From positions 82,108-146,107 of the forward strand of contig MNCI01024231.1 of the NCBI GenBank assembly GCA_015680685.1: a DNA stretch of 64,000 nucleotides, written 5' to 3'. Made by a program: the position numbers and the translations under genes. The stretch is from Gnetum montanum (lineage: Eukaryota > Streptophyta > Gnetopsida > Gnetales > Gnetaceae). This document shows, in pieces, positions 13,870-25,060 of the stretch. The stretch's first letter is position 1, and the number at the start of each line of letters is the position of its first letter. The notes beneath the pieces were generated by a model. The model made no database searches, was not told the DNA's origin, and worked only from the letters and a program-made list of their open reading frames with translations.

Positions 13870-14569
13870 TTCAAAGGTAGGTAGGGAAGTTACATATTCA
13901 AAAATATCTCACCTAAATTCTCTCCCAAGTAACTTGGCCAACCAATTAGGAGATTACTTGCCCAACAAGTTAGGTAAGTTACAACAATTCTGGGTGGTTT
14001 CAATCACCAAAGAGATAAAAATGCTGCATCTGACATGTGTTCCATTTAGTTGCCAAGTGGCCACCATAGAGATAAACAAGTTGTAGTTGACAAGTGTCCT
14101 TTGTAGTGGTTATAACCACTATTTCATTTGAAAGGCTACAATTGTCATGAAATTACAACATTTACAAGAAATATAAAATGAAGCCAAGTATCTAGTGCCT
14201 ATATTTACCATAGGTTTAAATATTTATAGGTGAAATCTTCTATATGATTAAGCTCTGTCACATCACTCTTTATAGTTCTTTCCAAATCTTGATCTCCTTC
14301 AAAATTTTTATTACAAGAACTTTCAATTCCCAAATTTTCAATCAAATCAAGATCTCCATTAGTATTTCTGGTTTTTGTGTGGAATGAAGCTTCAATTAAT
14401 CGGTATATCAATTCTCCCAGATTACTTTGCATCAATAGGATCATCTATTTTATCCAAATCAACGGTGCCTTCGTAGGATAATGGATGGAATAAATTATCT
14501 GCAAACAAGACATTCTTATTTGAAGAAAATCAGAAGGTAGGGTAAAGAACTTTGGAATCAATGATGTTA

Positions 14570-15233
14570 TTCCAAACATGATCCCATAATTTACTTCCTG
14601 CCTGCCAAATCTACTGCTGCCGATCTTCCGCCCGCTGCTAATCTTCCACCTGTTGTTGATCTACGCACATGACCGAGGCTTCTCTTCTTCCACCGCTGAT
14701 CTTCCACTCGCACGCTGTCCTCCTTCACTGGTTTTAGCATCGATACAGGCATTGGTGCTGGTGCTGCTACCGTCCTCTCCACCGTCGCCATCTGAAATTC
14801 TTAAAACTCTATCCTTTTCATCATTCTTACCATGATCATCACCAATTTTGGTGTCCTTCTCGATCTCCTATTTGAGTTCGCGGATCCGTTGTTTGTTGTC
14901 GAGCACGGCAAGGCCAGGGAAGCTAGATTTGTTGTTGTCGTTGTTGTTGGCTAGATCTTTGGACTTTGTGGAGTCATTTTTGGGTGGAAGAATGGTGTGA
15001 ATGATGGTGAGCAGGCTTCTAAAGAAGTAATCAGGCATCCCCACACCATTTTTCTTGAGCTCTGCGTCGAATTGCTCCACGGTCTGGCTCTTGCGTCCGA
15101 TTTCAGTGATGAACTCCGCAAGGACTTTGTCTGCGCAACTGATTTGGCTTCAAGTTCTATGCATACTTTGGAAACCAGAGACAGAAACTCTAATCCCTTC
15201 AGCCCATCCTGCTCCACCTCCTCCTCTGTCATT
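14570..15233 (-). pseudogene. Captured 5' coding part of a PRP22/DHX8-type DEAH-box RNA helicase gene
   Basis: On the - strand an ATG at 15233 opens an acidic start followed by LEFLSLVSKVC, then after a one-base shift near 15120 the frame continues with DKVLAEFI, then GMPDYFFRSLLTIIH and ILPPK, then FPGLAVLDNK and a charged stretch. These words match the N-terminal region of plant PRP22-type helicases (spliceosomal ATPases that release mRNA). Nothing of the S1 or helicase domains is present, so only about the first 150 codons were captured. A TAG interrupts the charged stretch at about 14876. Base composition is richer in G+C and CpG than the surrounding DNA, which fits recent host origin. 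The fragment is in the sense direction of element I. The downstream edge is approximate. Confidence 0.85.
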
Positions 15234-15435
15234 TTCTGACACAAGAGACTCCGGTGTCGATAGGAAAACCCTTAGATGAATGAACAAATGGAAGATCGTG
15301 TATATTTGTGTCCAAAAATCTTGTACAGCAGTGCTCTCGGGGAGGGTTACTGCAACTGGGTGAGGCAAATCAGCTGATAGTTCAATTTGGTAGTCTATGT
15401 TGGTTTATCAAGATACCAGGTTTTTGCAGCGTAAT
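15234..15435 (-). other. Probable captured 5' untranslated region of the helicase fragment
   Basis: This stretch lies directly upstream of the helicase ATG and has the same unmethylated-looking composition. It contains no recognised coding sequence. It may hold 5' UTR and possibly promoter sequence of the donor gene; that is an inference from position. Confidence 0.4.
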
Positions 15436-15439
15436 CGCT

Positions 15440-15612
15440 TATCTCGTTGGATAGTGTTCATGATTCTAGGCTCATTTTTGTCCGAATGCCAACATGGGAT
15501 GAAATCCCATGGAATGGTATGATTTTTGCATATGGGCAACATGGTCCTTCAAAGGAGGCTCTGCAACTTTTGTATATTGGTTGGTTCAAGGATGCAAGTT
15601 GAACAAGGCCTC
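15440..15612 (+). pseudogene. Captured PPR (pentatricopeptide repeat) gene fragment
   Basis: The + strand frame reads SVHDSRLIFVRMPTWDEIP and then WNGMIFAYGQHG and SKEALQLL. This is the classic repeat of plant PLS-class PPR proteins, which bind organellar RNA. Only about one and a half repeats are recognisable. The fragment lies head to head with the helicase fragment and antisense to element I. Beyond 15612 the frame is lost. Confidence 0.82.
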
Positions 15613-15799
15613 TAAGATTTTGGGACATTCAACCATGCCTTTGTGGATGTGAACCAATTAGCAAAAGCTTGTCTTAATCAACATGGTAGACTTCAAGTTG
15701 AAGAAAAAAAATCTCAAAAATATCTTTTAAATTTTACAAAAATCATCATAACCTTATAAAGCCTGTTCCATTGAATGGCCAAAATGTGCCAACACTAAC

Positions 15800-17280
15800 A
15801 ATTTGGGTTCCAAGTAAAGTTAGCCTCTTTTCTCAACAATCGAGTCAAAGGAGATGCTATGCAAGAGAAATGTTCCACAAACCTTTGATATTATCTTGCT
15901 AACCCCAATAAGGTTCACACCTGCACTACTAATTGTGGCCAAGGCCAATCATGAATGACTACAATCTTTATAGGATCCATAGACATACCAACTCCTGACA
16001 CCACATGTCCTAAGAACTGAATCTCTAATTACCAAAATGAAAACTTAGATAATTGAGCATATAGTTGGTACTTCCTCAAAGTCTATAAGACCATTTACAA
16101 GTGCTTTTCATGTAATTTCTCATGAGGAGAATATACTAAGATATCATTGATGAACACAATCACAAACTAATCTAGGAGTGGCCACATCACACTATTCATG
16201 AGGTGCATGAAAACTGCTGATGCATTTGTCAATCCAAAGGGTAGCACCAAAAACTCATAGTGGCCATACTATGTTCTAAATGTTATCTTTGACATATCCT
16301 ACTCACAAACCTACACTTGATGATACCTATACTTGAGATCAATCTTTGAGAATACATGAGCTCCCTAAAGTTAATCCAACAAGTCATCAATGCATGGTAG
16401 AGGATATTTATTTTTCATAGTTACTTGGTTTAACTACCTATAATCTATGCATAACCATAAACACCCATCCTTCTTTTTAACAAATAGCATAGGTGCATCC
16501 CACAGTGATACACTGGGAAAAATAAGGACTTTATCCAATAATTCATGTAGCTAAATATTTAGCTCTACTAGCTCTTGAGAGACATCCTATGTGGAGCCTT
16601 TAAAATAGGCTTTATACTAGGTTTAAGTTCAATCTTGAGCTCAATCTCTCACCTAGGTGGCAAACTCGATAATTTGGACTGGAATATATTAGGAAATTCA
16701 TGAATCATAGGAATTTTATCTATCTCAACCATATTTGTTTTATAAATTCTATCCACAAAGCATACATGCCCTTTTTAAAGCATCATATGATACATCTAAG
16801 AGGAGACTATATCAAGTTGCATAGTCCTTAGATGAGTTTGTACCTCAATCGGAGCATCATCAACTGATTGTAATTGTAGGAGCTTTTTTTGATAGTCCAA
16901 ACTAGCATTGAACTACAATAATTGATCCATCCCCAAATTTACATCATATACCCTAAGATCCATAACATGTAAATCACTAACCCATTACACAAGTTCCAAT
17001 TCTATTGGCACATTCCTACACACCTAATCAACTTGAGTTTCATGACCGCTAGCAAAAGATACTATCAACCTAAGAGAAAGAGAATGACATACAAGAGCTA
17101 CATGATGTGCAATCATAGGATCTATGAAAGAATGGCTAGCACCAAGATCAAATAACATTAACACAGGAAAGCCAAAAAGCATACCTTCCATCTTCATCAC
17201 TGTGTTTAGCTACACATCTAAAGGCTGGTCTATTAAGGCATACACCCATCCTAGAGTCATCTAGTCCCCTACTCTAGCTT
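15800..17280 (-). pseudogene. Chromovirus G pol: protease and reverse transcriptase
   Basis: Read right to left, protease has FDLGASHSF at about 17134-17158; the usual catalytic DSGA has become DLGA. RT includes LPFGLTNAS at about 16215-16245 and the catalytic box FINDILVYS at about 16133-16160, where the first aspartate is asparagine. The RT end FLGLARYYQRFVEHFS-like words lie at about 15850-15920. Many TAG and TAA stops are present. It joins 12658 when element I is removed. Confidence 0.88.
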
Positions 17281-18455
17281 AAGTGACTAGTACTCCATGT
17301 CCACCCTGAATTGGAGGTCATTGTCCTCATCCTCTACCTCCTCCACTACTACCTACTTGGTTTGGGCACTCCCAAGCCTAATGCCCTAGCTTCCCACATG
17401 CAAAAAAATTCTAAAAATCTCTCTATAAATGATCAAGCTACCCACATCTATAACAAATAAGACCTCCATGACTAGATCCAATAGTAGGACCATGAGTGGG
17501 TGTTGGATGCTCTCCTCCATGGCCACAAGCTTACTAGATGTCAAGCTTACTAGGTGCCAAACCTCTTTCTAGATGTTGGTCCTCTTTTCTTCCCCTATCA
17601 CCTCTCTCTACACATTGTATCCTCCCACTAACTCCTTCCTAAATCCATGGTTACTGCTCTAGATTCATCATAGGAAGTAAATTTGAGAGGTAATAGGTGA
17701 TCCTTCAAAGATGGTCTTAATCCTCAAACAAACCTATTCATCCATGCCTGAGCATCTATCTACATTTAGGGTACATAACTACTTAGCTCAAAGAAACAAG
17801 CATCATACTATGCCATAGATCAACTACCTTGATACAAATGGTATAACTTGTCCTCCTTAGCCTATGCATCTTAGGTAGACACATAACAGTCTCTAAATGA
17901 TGCTAGAAAATCATCCCATGCCACCTCTTAACCAATCCATCCCTTTGCTTACTCTTCAGTTGTCCACTAATGTTGGGTAGTATCAACCAATTGATAAACT
18001 ATTAAGTGAGTCTATTAAACTAATGAATAGCCCATCAAATCAAAATCCTTTTGCAATTCCTTCAACCATTGTTTAGCCACCATGGAATCCTTAGTACCAT
18101 CAAATTTTAGAGGTCCTAATTTCCAAGACTACTCCACTAGTTTCCTATTAATAGGCTACCTATTTGATTCTCTTAAGCCTCCACTACCACTACCACTTCC
18201 CACTTCCCTGATCATAGGAACAGAAGCATCACTAGTTGCAACATGCTACTATATGTTTTGTAAAAATTTTTGTATAATCTCAAGCTACCTATTTGTACGA
18301 CCACTGCTAGATGTTTGAGGAGGCTACTCCTATCCATCATTATGCCCTTCTAGTATATGGGCCCCACCACCATTATAACCACATCTACTATACATCTCTA
18401 TAACCTTAAATTACACAAATGGATGAGTACCCTTACCATCATACAACATTAGAGT
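17281..18455 (-). pseudogene. Chromovirus G gag with two zinc knuckles
   Basis: The - strand shows a gag core with FDGTKDSMVAKQWL near 18090-18130 and then a nucleocapsid part at about 17360-17455 with two CX2CX4HX4C-type knuckles (CYRCG and FACGKLGH). In each knuckle one cysteine reads as phenylalanine. Gag packages element RNA. Stops are frequent. Gag is followed by protease in the same direction, as in chromoviruses. Confidence 0.82.
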
Positions 18456-18461
18456 AAACTA

Positions 18462-18473
18462 GCATCAATACCA
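18462..18473 (-). other. Primer binding site of chromovirus G
   Basis: The - strand reads TGGTATTGATGC three bases inside the LTR end. The first six bases equal the tRNA-iMet primer site TGGTAT used by many plant elements; the rest is diverged. Confidence 0.6.
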
Positions 18474-18476
18474 TAA

Positions 18477-21137
18477 TGTAACACCTTGCCCTAGCAAGGT
18501 TAGTGTGATGCCTAGGATCAAGTAATCTTAGCACAGAAGCATGATAACTAAGACACAGAAGCATGATAACTAGAACCCATAATGTGTAGAATACATGATA
18601 ATAAGAAAGGTAAAATGGTATAGAACTTTCCTACCATACCAAAAACTAAACATACATATCATGTTATAGAAATGCATGTCTCTACATAGAGCAAACTATA
18701 CACTACTCTGTGAAAATACAAAAAAACACATAAACCTCATCATCGTATATAGAAGAGTATAGAGAGTTTCATACAAGGATATCTAGTCCACACTACTGTA
18801 CATGAAAATATACTTTGACCAAGCACTAAATATTTTCCCCTCCTCTATGCTTCCTCCCCATGCTCATCTAGGCTCTTGCACCTTTCACTTGTAATTAAAT
18901 CAAGTCAGTACATAACTAAGTGGAAACCTTTACACTTTCCCTACTAGATGATCGACAAGTGTTGCACTAGAGGAGAGGAGTGGGATACAAGGCAACCTAC
19001 AACCACTATTAGTCTTATGCATGCTCAAAAAAACACATACCATATCATCCATAAAGCTAACATACTATCATAAAATCACAAACAAATCCACGGTCTAACA
19101 TCATCTATCATGCCCATGTCAACATACCCATTATATACCATAATAGTGCATGATCCACACAATCATAATCCAAATAGAACACCTATTTTCAATGATATGA
19201 CTCATAAAACAATATTGTCACATATAGAGACCACATGGTTGCTAAGAAATTCACGCTCAATGTAGCATGTGAAATGTTGCCATGAGTACTTATAACAGCC
19301 ATTTCCTGCAGGTCTTTTGTTAGTATTTTATTTATCCAACTGATGCTAGGGTCCATTAACCTGTGACTTGCAACCACTAGCCTTCTAGAGAACTAGCAAT
19401 AGGGATGAACACACCTATGGCATGGACCAACCATAGGGATGAACACACCTATGCTCTCCCACTCTCAAATGAGGCTTGATATAGGAGCCTCATTGATGCA
19501 TCATAGTGGGGATCAATCTATACTACCTCCAGGGTGCCTCATCATCAACCGATCCACACTGTTATGCTAGCACCACCCACCAATGACTATCACAAGCATC
19601 ATCACATAAACATATGCACAATTGGGCTAACTTAAGCCAACATATGTCATAAGCACAACACATCCAAACAACATGCCATGAAGACATTGATATGATAAAA
19701 TAATACCATATTCCTCAAGAGACACATACTTCCATACAAATGACCACTAGAATAACCTTCAAAATGATATATACCCAATGAGAAGACTAATCGCATGGTT
19801 AGAAAGTACTTTCCAAAACAATCCCAATGACACTAATTTTACCTAAATTAGACTTCTAGAAGTAAAGTTATGTGTGTTCAAAGTTTGCTTAATAAACTAA
19901 TATTTAAATAATATTTAATTACCACCCCAAAGGATTGGAACTTTTAAAAACACTTGCATCCCAATAGTTCCTGAAAATAGAATATTCCTATCATACCAAT
20001 CTCATCAACATCACATATGATATTCCACAAGTCCACATCATACAATACATTCCATATATATTAATAAAAAATTCATAACCAAAATCATATAATTTAGGGA
20101 AATATGCAAAATAATGTGCCTAACCTCATACTTTGATCCATCCATCCCACATGCCCCCATACACTAATCCAACACAAAAATATAGGGAAAAGGTAAAGAC
20201 AACCCACAAATTAAAATTATTGGGGTAGAAAGGCCAAAAAAAGTAGAAAATCTTCAAAAATATTACAAGACTCCATTTTTCTTCTAACAAGTCTTGCACC
20301 TATGTAGATATGACCATAGCAATCCCAAATTCAAATTTAGAGTAAGCAAAAACCATCTAGAATGCTTAAAATTCAAAAAAATGTGAACAAAAAGAAGAGA
20401 GCAGAAAGAAAAATGAACAAAAATAGTCTCTTATGCATTTCTATAATGTGACAGAAAAATGAAACAAAGCCCAAACCCAATTTTAGTAAAAAGTGGTAGT
20501 GATGAGGTAGTGACATGAAAAAACATAAAAGGAAAACATATCAAATAAAACTATGCATAAACCATAACGATGTGCTTTCCTCATGTCACGTTAGTTACTT
20601 TTTCTTCTTCTTCTTTTCATTTGCATTAGTTATTATTTATATTTTTTTATGAACAAATGATTTTCAAAAGTGAATATATTTTTTCCCTCCATAATTAATA
20701 TTGTCAACTTTAAACCTACGTAATAAACACATTGGGACTCCAAATCAAAATATATTTGAACCTATGAGATCCTTATCATACACTCTACACATTCACATGC
20801 CAAAAATACACCCAAACATTATGTAACATAGTGCTATAGTACAAATGCTAAAATACTAAAATCACACATAAAGCATAAAAACATATTGGATAGGTGCTCT
20901 TTTAGCCCAATCTAACACCTTTGCCAACAACATGACCTATCTAACACATCACATAGGGCTAGTGTACATAATCACGTTAGTTAAGTATATAAAGATAGCA
21001 TAATGATAAGATAAAAATGAAGCCTCATAACATATAAAATATATTAACTCATCCTGAAAAACCCATCGAGACTTCACATGTAATGTATAACTCATAAGCA
21101 AATAACCATACCTACTATCTATGGATGGGATGTAACA
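18477..21137 (-). repeat. 5' LTR of chromovirus G
   Basis: It runs TGTAACACCTTGCCC to GGGATGTAACA on the + strand, 2661 bp, and matches 8064-10764. On its right it is followed by a copy of the element's 3' internal end, not by host or H sequence, so it also serves as the 3' LTR of a second, truncated unit. Confidence 0.92.
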
Positions 21138-21566
21138 CTCTTCCCTCCTTGAGAATCTTCCTCCTAGAAGATCTCAAGATGAGCTGCACACATCGTAATC
21201 TCCACCTCCCAAGTAGGCTTTGAAGCTCCATGTCTACTCCATAAAATTTTGACCATAGGAACAAATGTACTATGTAGTTGTCACACCATATGATCAATAA
21301 TCTTTATTGGTTTCTCAACATAATTAACATCAAACTAAAATTATATTTCTGAATGGATAATCACATGATGTTCATTAGGCACATAACATCATAGCATAGA
21401 GACATGAAATACATCATGGACATGTGCCAAATGAGAAGGTAATGCTATTTGATAGGTCGCTTCCCAATCTGTTGTAACACCTGAAATGGACCGATGTATC
21501 TAGGAGCCAATTTCCCTTTTTAGACCAATTGAGTAAGGCCTTTGAAAGGAGAAACATGAAGAAATA
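21138..21566 (-). pseudogene. Second copy of chromovirus G integrase/chromodomain end
   Basis: This matches 10765-11193: purine tract, then the chromodomain-like C-terminus of pol. It stops at GAAGAAATACAT, where it joins LTR sequence. The break has a short overlap (CAT) between the two parents, as in illegitimate recombination. Confidence 0.85.
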
Positions 21567-21830
21567 CATAAAAACATACTAGATAGGTGCTCTTGTACCC
21601 CAATCTAACACCCTTGCCAACAACATCACCTATCTAACACATCACACAGGACTAGTGTACATAATCATGTTAGTTATGCATGTAAAGATATTATAACCAT
21701 AACATAAAAATGAAGCCTCATAACATATCAAATACATTAACTCATCCTTCAAAACCCATTGAGACTCCACATGTAATGTATAACTCATAAGTAGATGACC
21801 ATACCTACTATCTCTAAATGGGATGTAATA
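21567..21830 (-). repeat. Truncated third LTR of chromovirus G
   Basis: The sequence matches 10497-10764, the outer end of the LTR. The terminal TGTAACA has become TGTAATA. It is followed directly by the GCTAT duplication. Confidence 0.88.
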
Positions 21831-21835
21831 GCTAT
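21831..21835. other. Right target site duplication of chromovirus G (GCTAT)
   Basis: This is identical to 8059-8063. Confidence 0.9.
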
Positions 21836-24800
21836 CTCCCCCATGACTAAGTTGGAAGGAGGAGATCTGAAAAATGAAGCATGGTTGTACATCTGAAGAG
21901 GTGTTATGACCATTACCATCCTTATACTCATGGAAAGGTTTAATTTTTTGCATGTTGACCAGTTTTTTCTTGTCTAGACTCTCAAGTTTGTAAATCAACA
22001 TAGCCCTAGAAGATAAGGTCTTGGAAATAATATAAGAATCTTCCCACAGATTTTGGAACTTGGTTTGTTGTGGTACATGTGTGGGGTTCTAGTAGAGGAC
22101 CTTATCTCCCCATTAAGATTTGACTTTTCTAATTTTAAGGTCATTGCATTTTTTGTTAAATGCCTTGTGCAACTTATTAAATGATAAGGCCGCTAATTGA
22201 TTTTCATCTAGCAAGTTGAGATTCCTTAATCCTTCTTTTTGTGGTAGACTTAAGTCAAGGTCAAGGTCACAGGTTGCTGAAGGTGTATGAAGCATAGATT
22301 GAATAAGAAGAGTTGAAAATTTTTTATACAGCTCATAGGAAAGGTAGCCTATAGGGAGCTTCTAGGTGAAGATGTAAGCCTATAGGGCATCATTGAGTTT
22401 CATGCTTCAGTCTCTCCTATATTTGCTAACTATTCTCATTAAGATCTTAGTGATTTTTCTATTTGTAACCTCAGCTTGAATGTTTGCTTGAGGATGATAA
22501 GGTGTTGTTAATTTATGCTCAACTTCTAAGCATTGCATGAACTTCTGAAAGATAGTGAATGTAAAGTGGGTTTCATTATTAGAAATTAATGCACATGACA
22601 TATCAAACTTGTTTACAACATTTTGTTGTACAAACCAAGTAGTAGTAGAAGATGTATAGTTGATGATGGCTATTGCTTCTACACATTTTGTATAATAGTC
22701 AATAGTGACTTGCACTATGGTCTGTGTGCATGAACACCTTGTATCCAAGCACATAGTGCTTAAATTTCTCTAAGGCAAACACCACTACCATCAATTCTTC
22801 TTCTATGATAGTGTAGTATAGTTGTGCACCCACAATGCTTTAGCCTGCATAGTGGATATAATAAGGACATTTCTGATCATCCAACTACATAAGCACAACC
22901 CCCAAGGCATAATTTGATGCATCCGTTATGATGTGAAATGGTCTAGACTAGTTTGGTGCTCGTAGAATTGGAGTTTCTATGAGTTTCTCCTCTAGTTGTT
23001 AGAATGCATTTTCACATTCCTTAGTCCAAACAAATGGAACATCATTTTTTGTTAGCTCAGCCAATGGTTTTGTGATCTTAGAGAAATTCTTTATGAATCT
23101 TCAATAGAACTAGTGTGTCCAAAGAATGACTAGACATCTTTTATAGTTTTTGGTTGATGAGTAATTCCTTGGATGAACCTAAAAATTTTAGTATCTACCT
23201 CAATCCCTACATGAGAAATTTTGTGCCCCAACATAATGCCCTCCTAGACTAGTATATGGCTCTTTTGCCAATTAATTCGAAGGTTTGTCTCCACACACCT
23301 TTTAAGCACTTGCTCAAGGTGGTCCAAGGCTTACTTAAATGTTGTGCCATAAGTGGAAAAGTCATCTATGAATACTTTCATCCTACCACCAATTTCCTAT
23401 TAAAAATGCTAAAGACCAACCATTGGAATATTGTAGGATCATTGCACACGCTAAAAGGCATCTTTCAATATGCAAAAGTTTTTGAGGGGCTTGTGAAAAT
23501 TGTTGTGGCCTAATCCTCTAGCATGAGTCAGATTTGGTTATAGCCACTATAAACATCTAGGAAGCTATAATAGCAGTGCTCAGAAATAGTATCCCACACT
23601 TGATCCACAAATGACAATGAGAAGTGATCTTTGAATGTTACCATGTTTAACAACTTGAAAGTAATATAAAACTCCCACTTTTCACCTTTATTTGATATTA
23701 TTACTAGTGGGCTAACCCATTCGCTATCCATAATGTGATAGATAAACCCCACCTTGAAGAATTATTTGATTTCCTTTTTGATGATCTACTTCAATTTGGA
23801 GTTCAACCATCACTACAACTACCTCTTTGGCTTCATAGCCAAATCATTGTAGATAAGATGCTAGCATATCCTAGGATTAGTTCCTATCAATTTAAAATAT
23901 GATCAAGTAAAGGTTGCTGGCCATTTTTTGACCACCTTCAACCACATCTATTTTGGTTCAAGAGCAAGATTGGCATTGATGATTACCAGCTTTCCATTTT
24001 TCAAAAATGCATACTTTATGCTAGTAGGTGGAGTTTTCAACACTAAGGGCTCTTGTTTAAAATTTTTAAAAATTTTCAACTCTTACAAATTAGTATCATC
24101 AATTTCGTCAATGGAGAGTTGGTGATGAACTTGCTCTAATTCATCCATGCCTCCCACATAGGCACATGTTAGGCTCTTAGCAAGTTCCATGTAAAGTGTT
24201 AAGCTACTTTTAGGGTAAGCTATCAACCATTGGATGTATTCCTATTTTATGGTTTCTTCATACAAGTACCTTTGACTTTCAAATATATCATCACACTAGC
24301 TACATGCTTTGATAGATACATGATTAATGATCAATAGCTTCTACACATAGTTGCACTTGTATCATTGTACATGATGCATGGAACTTTCTTTCTCTTGATC
24401 TTTCCGAATGCATTTTCTTTAGACATTTCAAGGGAAAGATCTCAAATCCCCAATTGTGCATCAATAGTGCTCAACAAAGTTCTTTCCATGATGATTGGGA
24501 AGTCCCCCTTACAATTGTCCACTCGGATTACCAAGAAATAAATGTGGTAGGACCACTCACAAAAACTAGTTACAATGTCCTCCACTAGTCCTAAGGGAAC
24601 AATGATGGACTGATTAGACAACTCAAGATAGATGTTTCTCTTTTTGAGTGGTGGTAAGTTACAAGCTTTATACATCTCATGGGAAATCATATTAACACCA
24701 AAACATAAATCTAGAAGATCCTTGCAAGGCTCATTCTTAGTGATTTGAAGGTAAATAAGGAGACTTCTAAGATAAGATAGTTTCCTAGGAAGGTGGCTAG

Positions 24801-25060
24801 CCTTTATCCAATCAGTTACAACATTTAACATGATGCTATGCACTTTGGAAGGTGTTTGGTTTGAAGGGGACTCAAACAGATTAGATGTAGAGGAATATGA
24901 AGAAGTAGGATTCTTAGATGCATGTGTATTTGAGGGTCTAGTTGGGTTGTTGGTTCAGAATAAAGGCATTTTTCATGATCTAGTTTATGAACCAGTCAGC
25001 TAAGGAAACGACTATAAGTTAATAGCCCTTGTTGCATTGCATTGTTATGGTTGAGGCAGA
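21836..25060 (-). pseudogene. Element H pol (protease, RT, RNase H, integrase)
   Basis: Read right to left: protease-like part at 24442-24843 (DWIKASHLPRK, then LGFGVN-like and CKDLLDL words shared with 31075-31356), RT at about 23150-23760 with SEWVSPLVI and an intact FIDDFS box at about 23357-23380, RNase H at about 22760-23150, and integrase at about 22030-22745 with YYTKCVEAIAI and HPQAN. The RNase H end (LGYKVFMHT-like) runs straight into the integrase core, so about 0.7 kb holding the integrase zinc-finger part is deleted compared with 33110-33835. The C-terminus at 21860-22000 matches 34530-34690. There are many stops and frame changes. Confidence 0.88.

Larger units (their letters stand above)
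12664..15794 (-). mobile_element. Element I, single-LTR-like insertion carrying host gene fragments
   Basis: The insert is 3131 bp, bracketed by CTAAC at 12659-12663 and 15795-15799. On the - strand it starts TGTTGGCACA and ends GTCGCCAACA, so it has TG/CA ends with a 7 bp inverted pair TGTTGGC/GCCAACA and a 5 bp duplication. No second copy of either end is present inside, so it looks like one LTR and not two. A - strand TATA box (CCTATAAAAAGG) lies at about 13858-13869. The part upstream of that box carries the PRP22-like and PPR fragments. It splits the chromovirus pol between RT and RNase H. A short-TIR DNA element is possible but fits less well. Confidence 0.8.
8064..21830 (-). mobile_element. 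Chromovirus G (Del/Tekay-like Ty3/gypsy), compound insertion in H
   Basis: G consists of an LTR (8064-10764), internal region with gag and pol on the - strand (10765-18476), a second LTR (18477-21137), then a second copy of the last 429 bp of the internal region (21138-21566) and the outer 264 bp of a third LTR (21567-21830). One GCTAT duplication brackets the whole, so this arose as a single insertion later reduced, or as a tandem element inserted at once. The chromodomain-like end of integrase and the tRNA-iMet type primer site place it with chromoviruses. Element I interrupts pol. Confidence 0.88.

Noticed and set aside
14890-14945. GTT/GTC trinucleotide run as a microsatellite
   Set aside because: It is the asparagine-rich coding stretch of the helicase fragment, short and interrupted.
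14997-15279. + strand open frames over the helicase fragment
   Set aside because: They are antisense to the - strand PRP22-like coding fragment, which has clear motif support.
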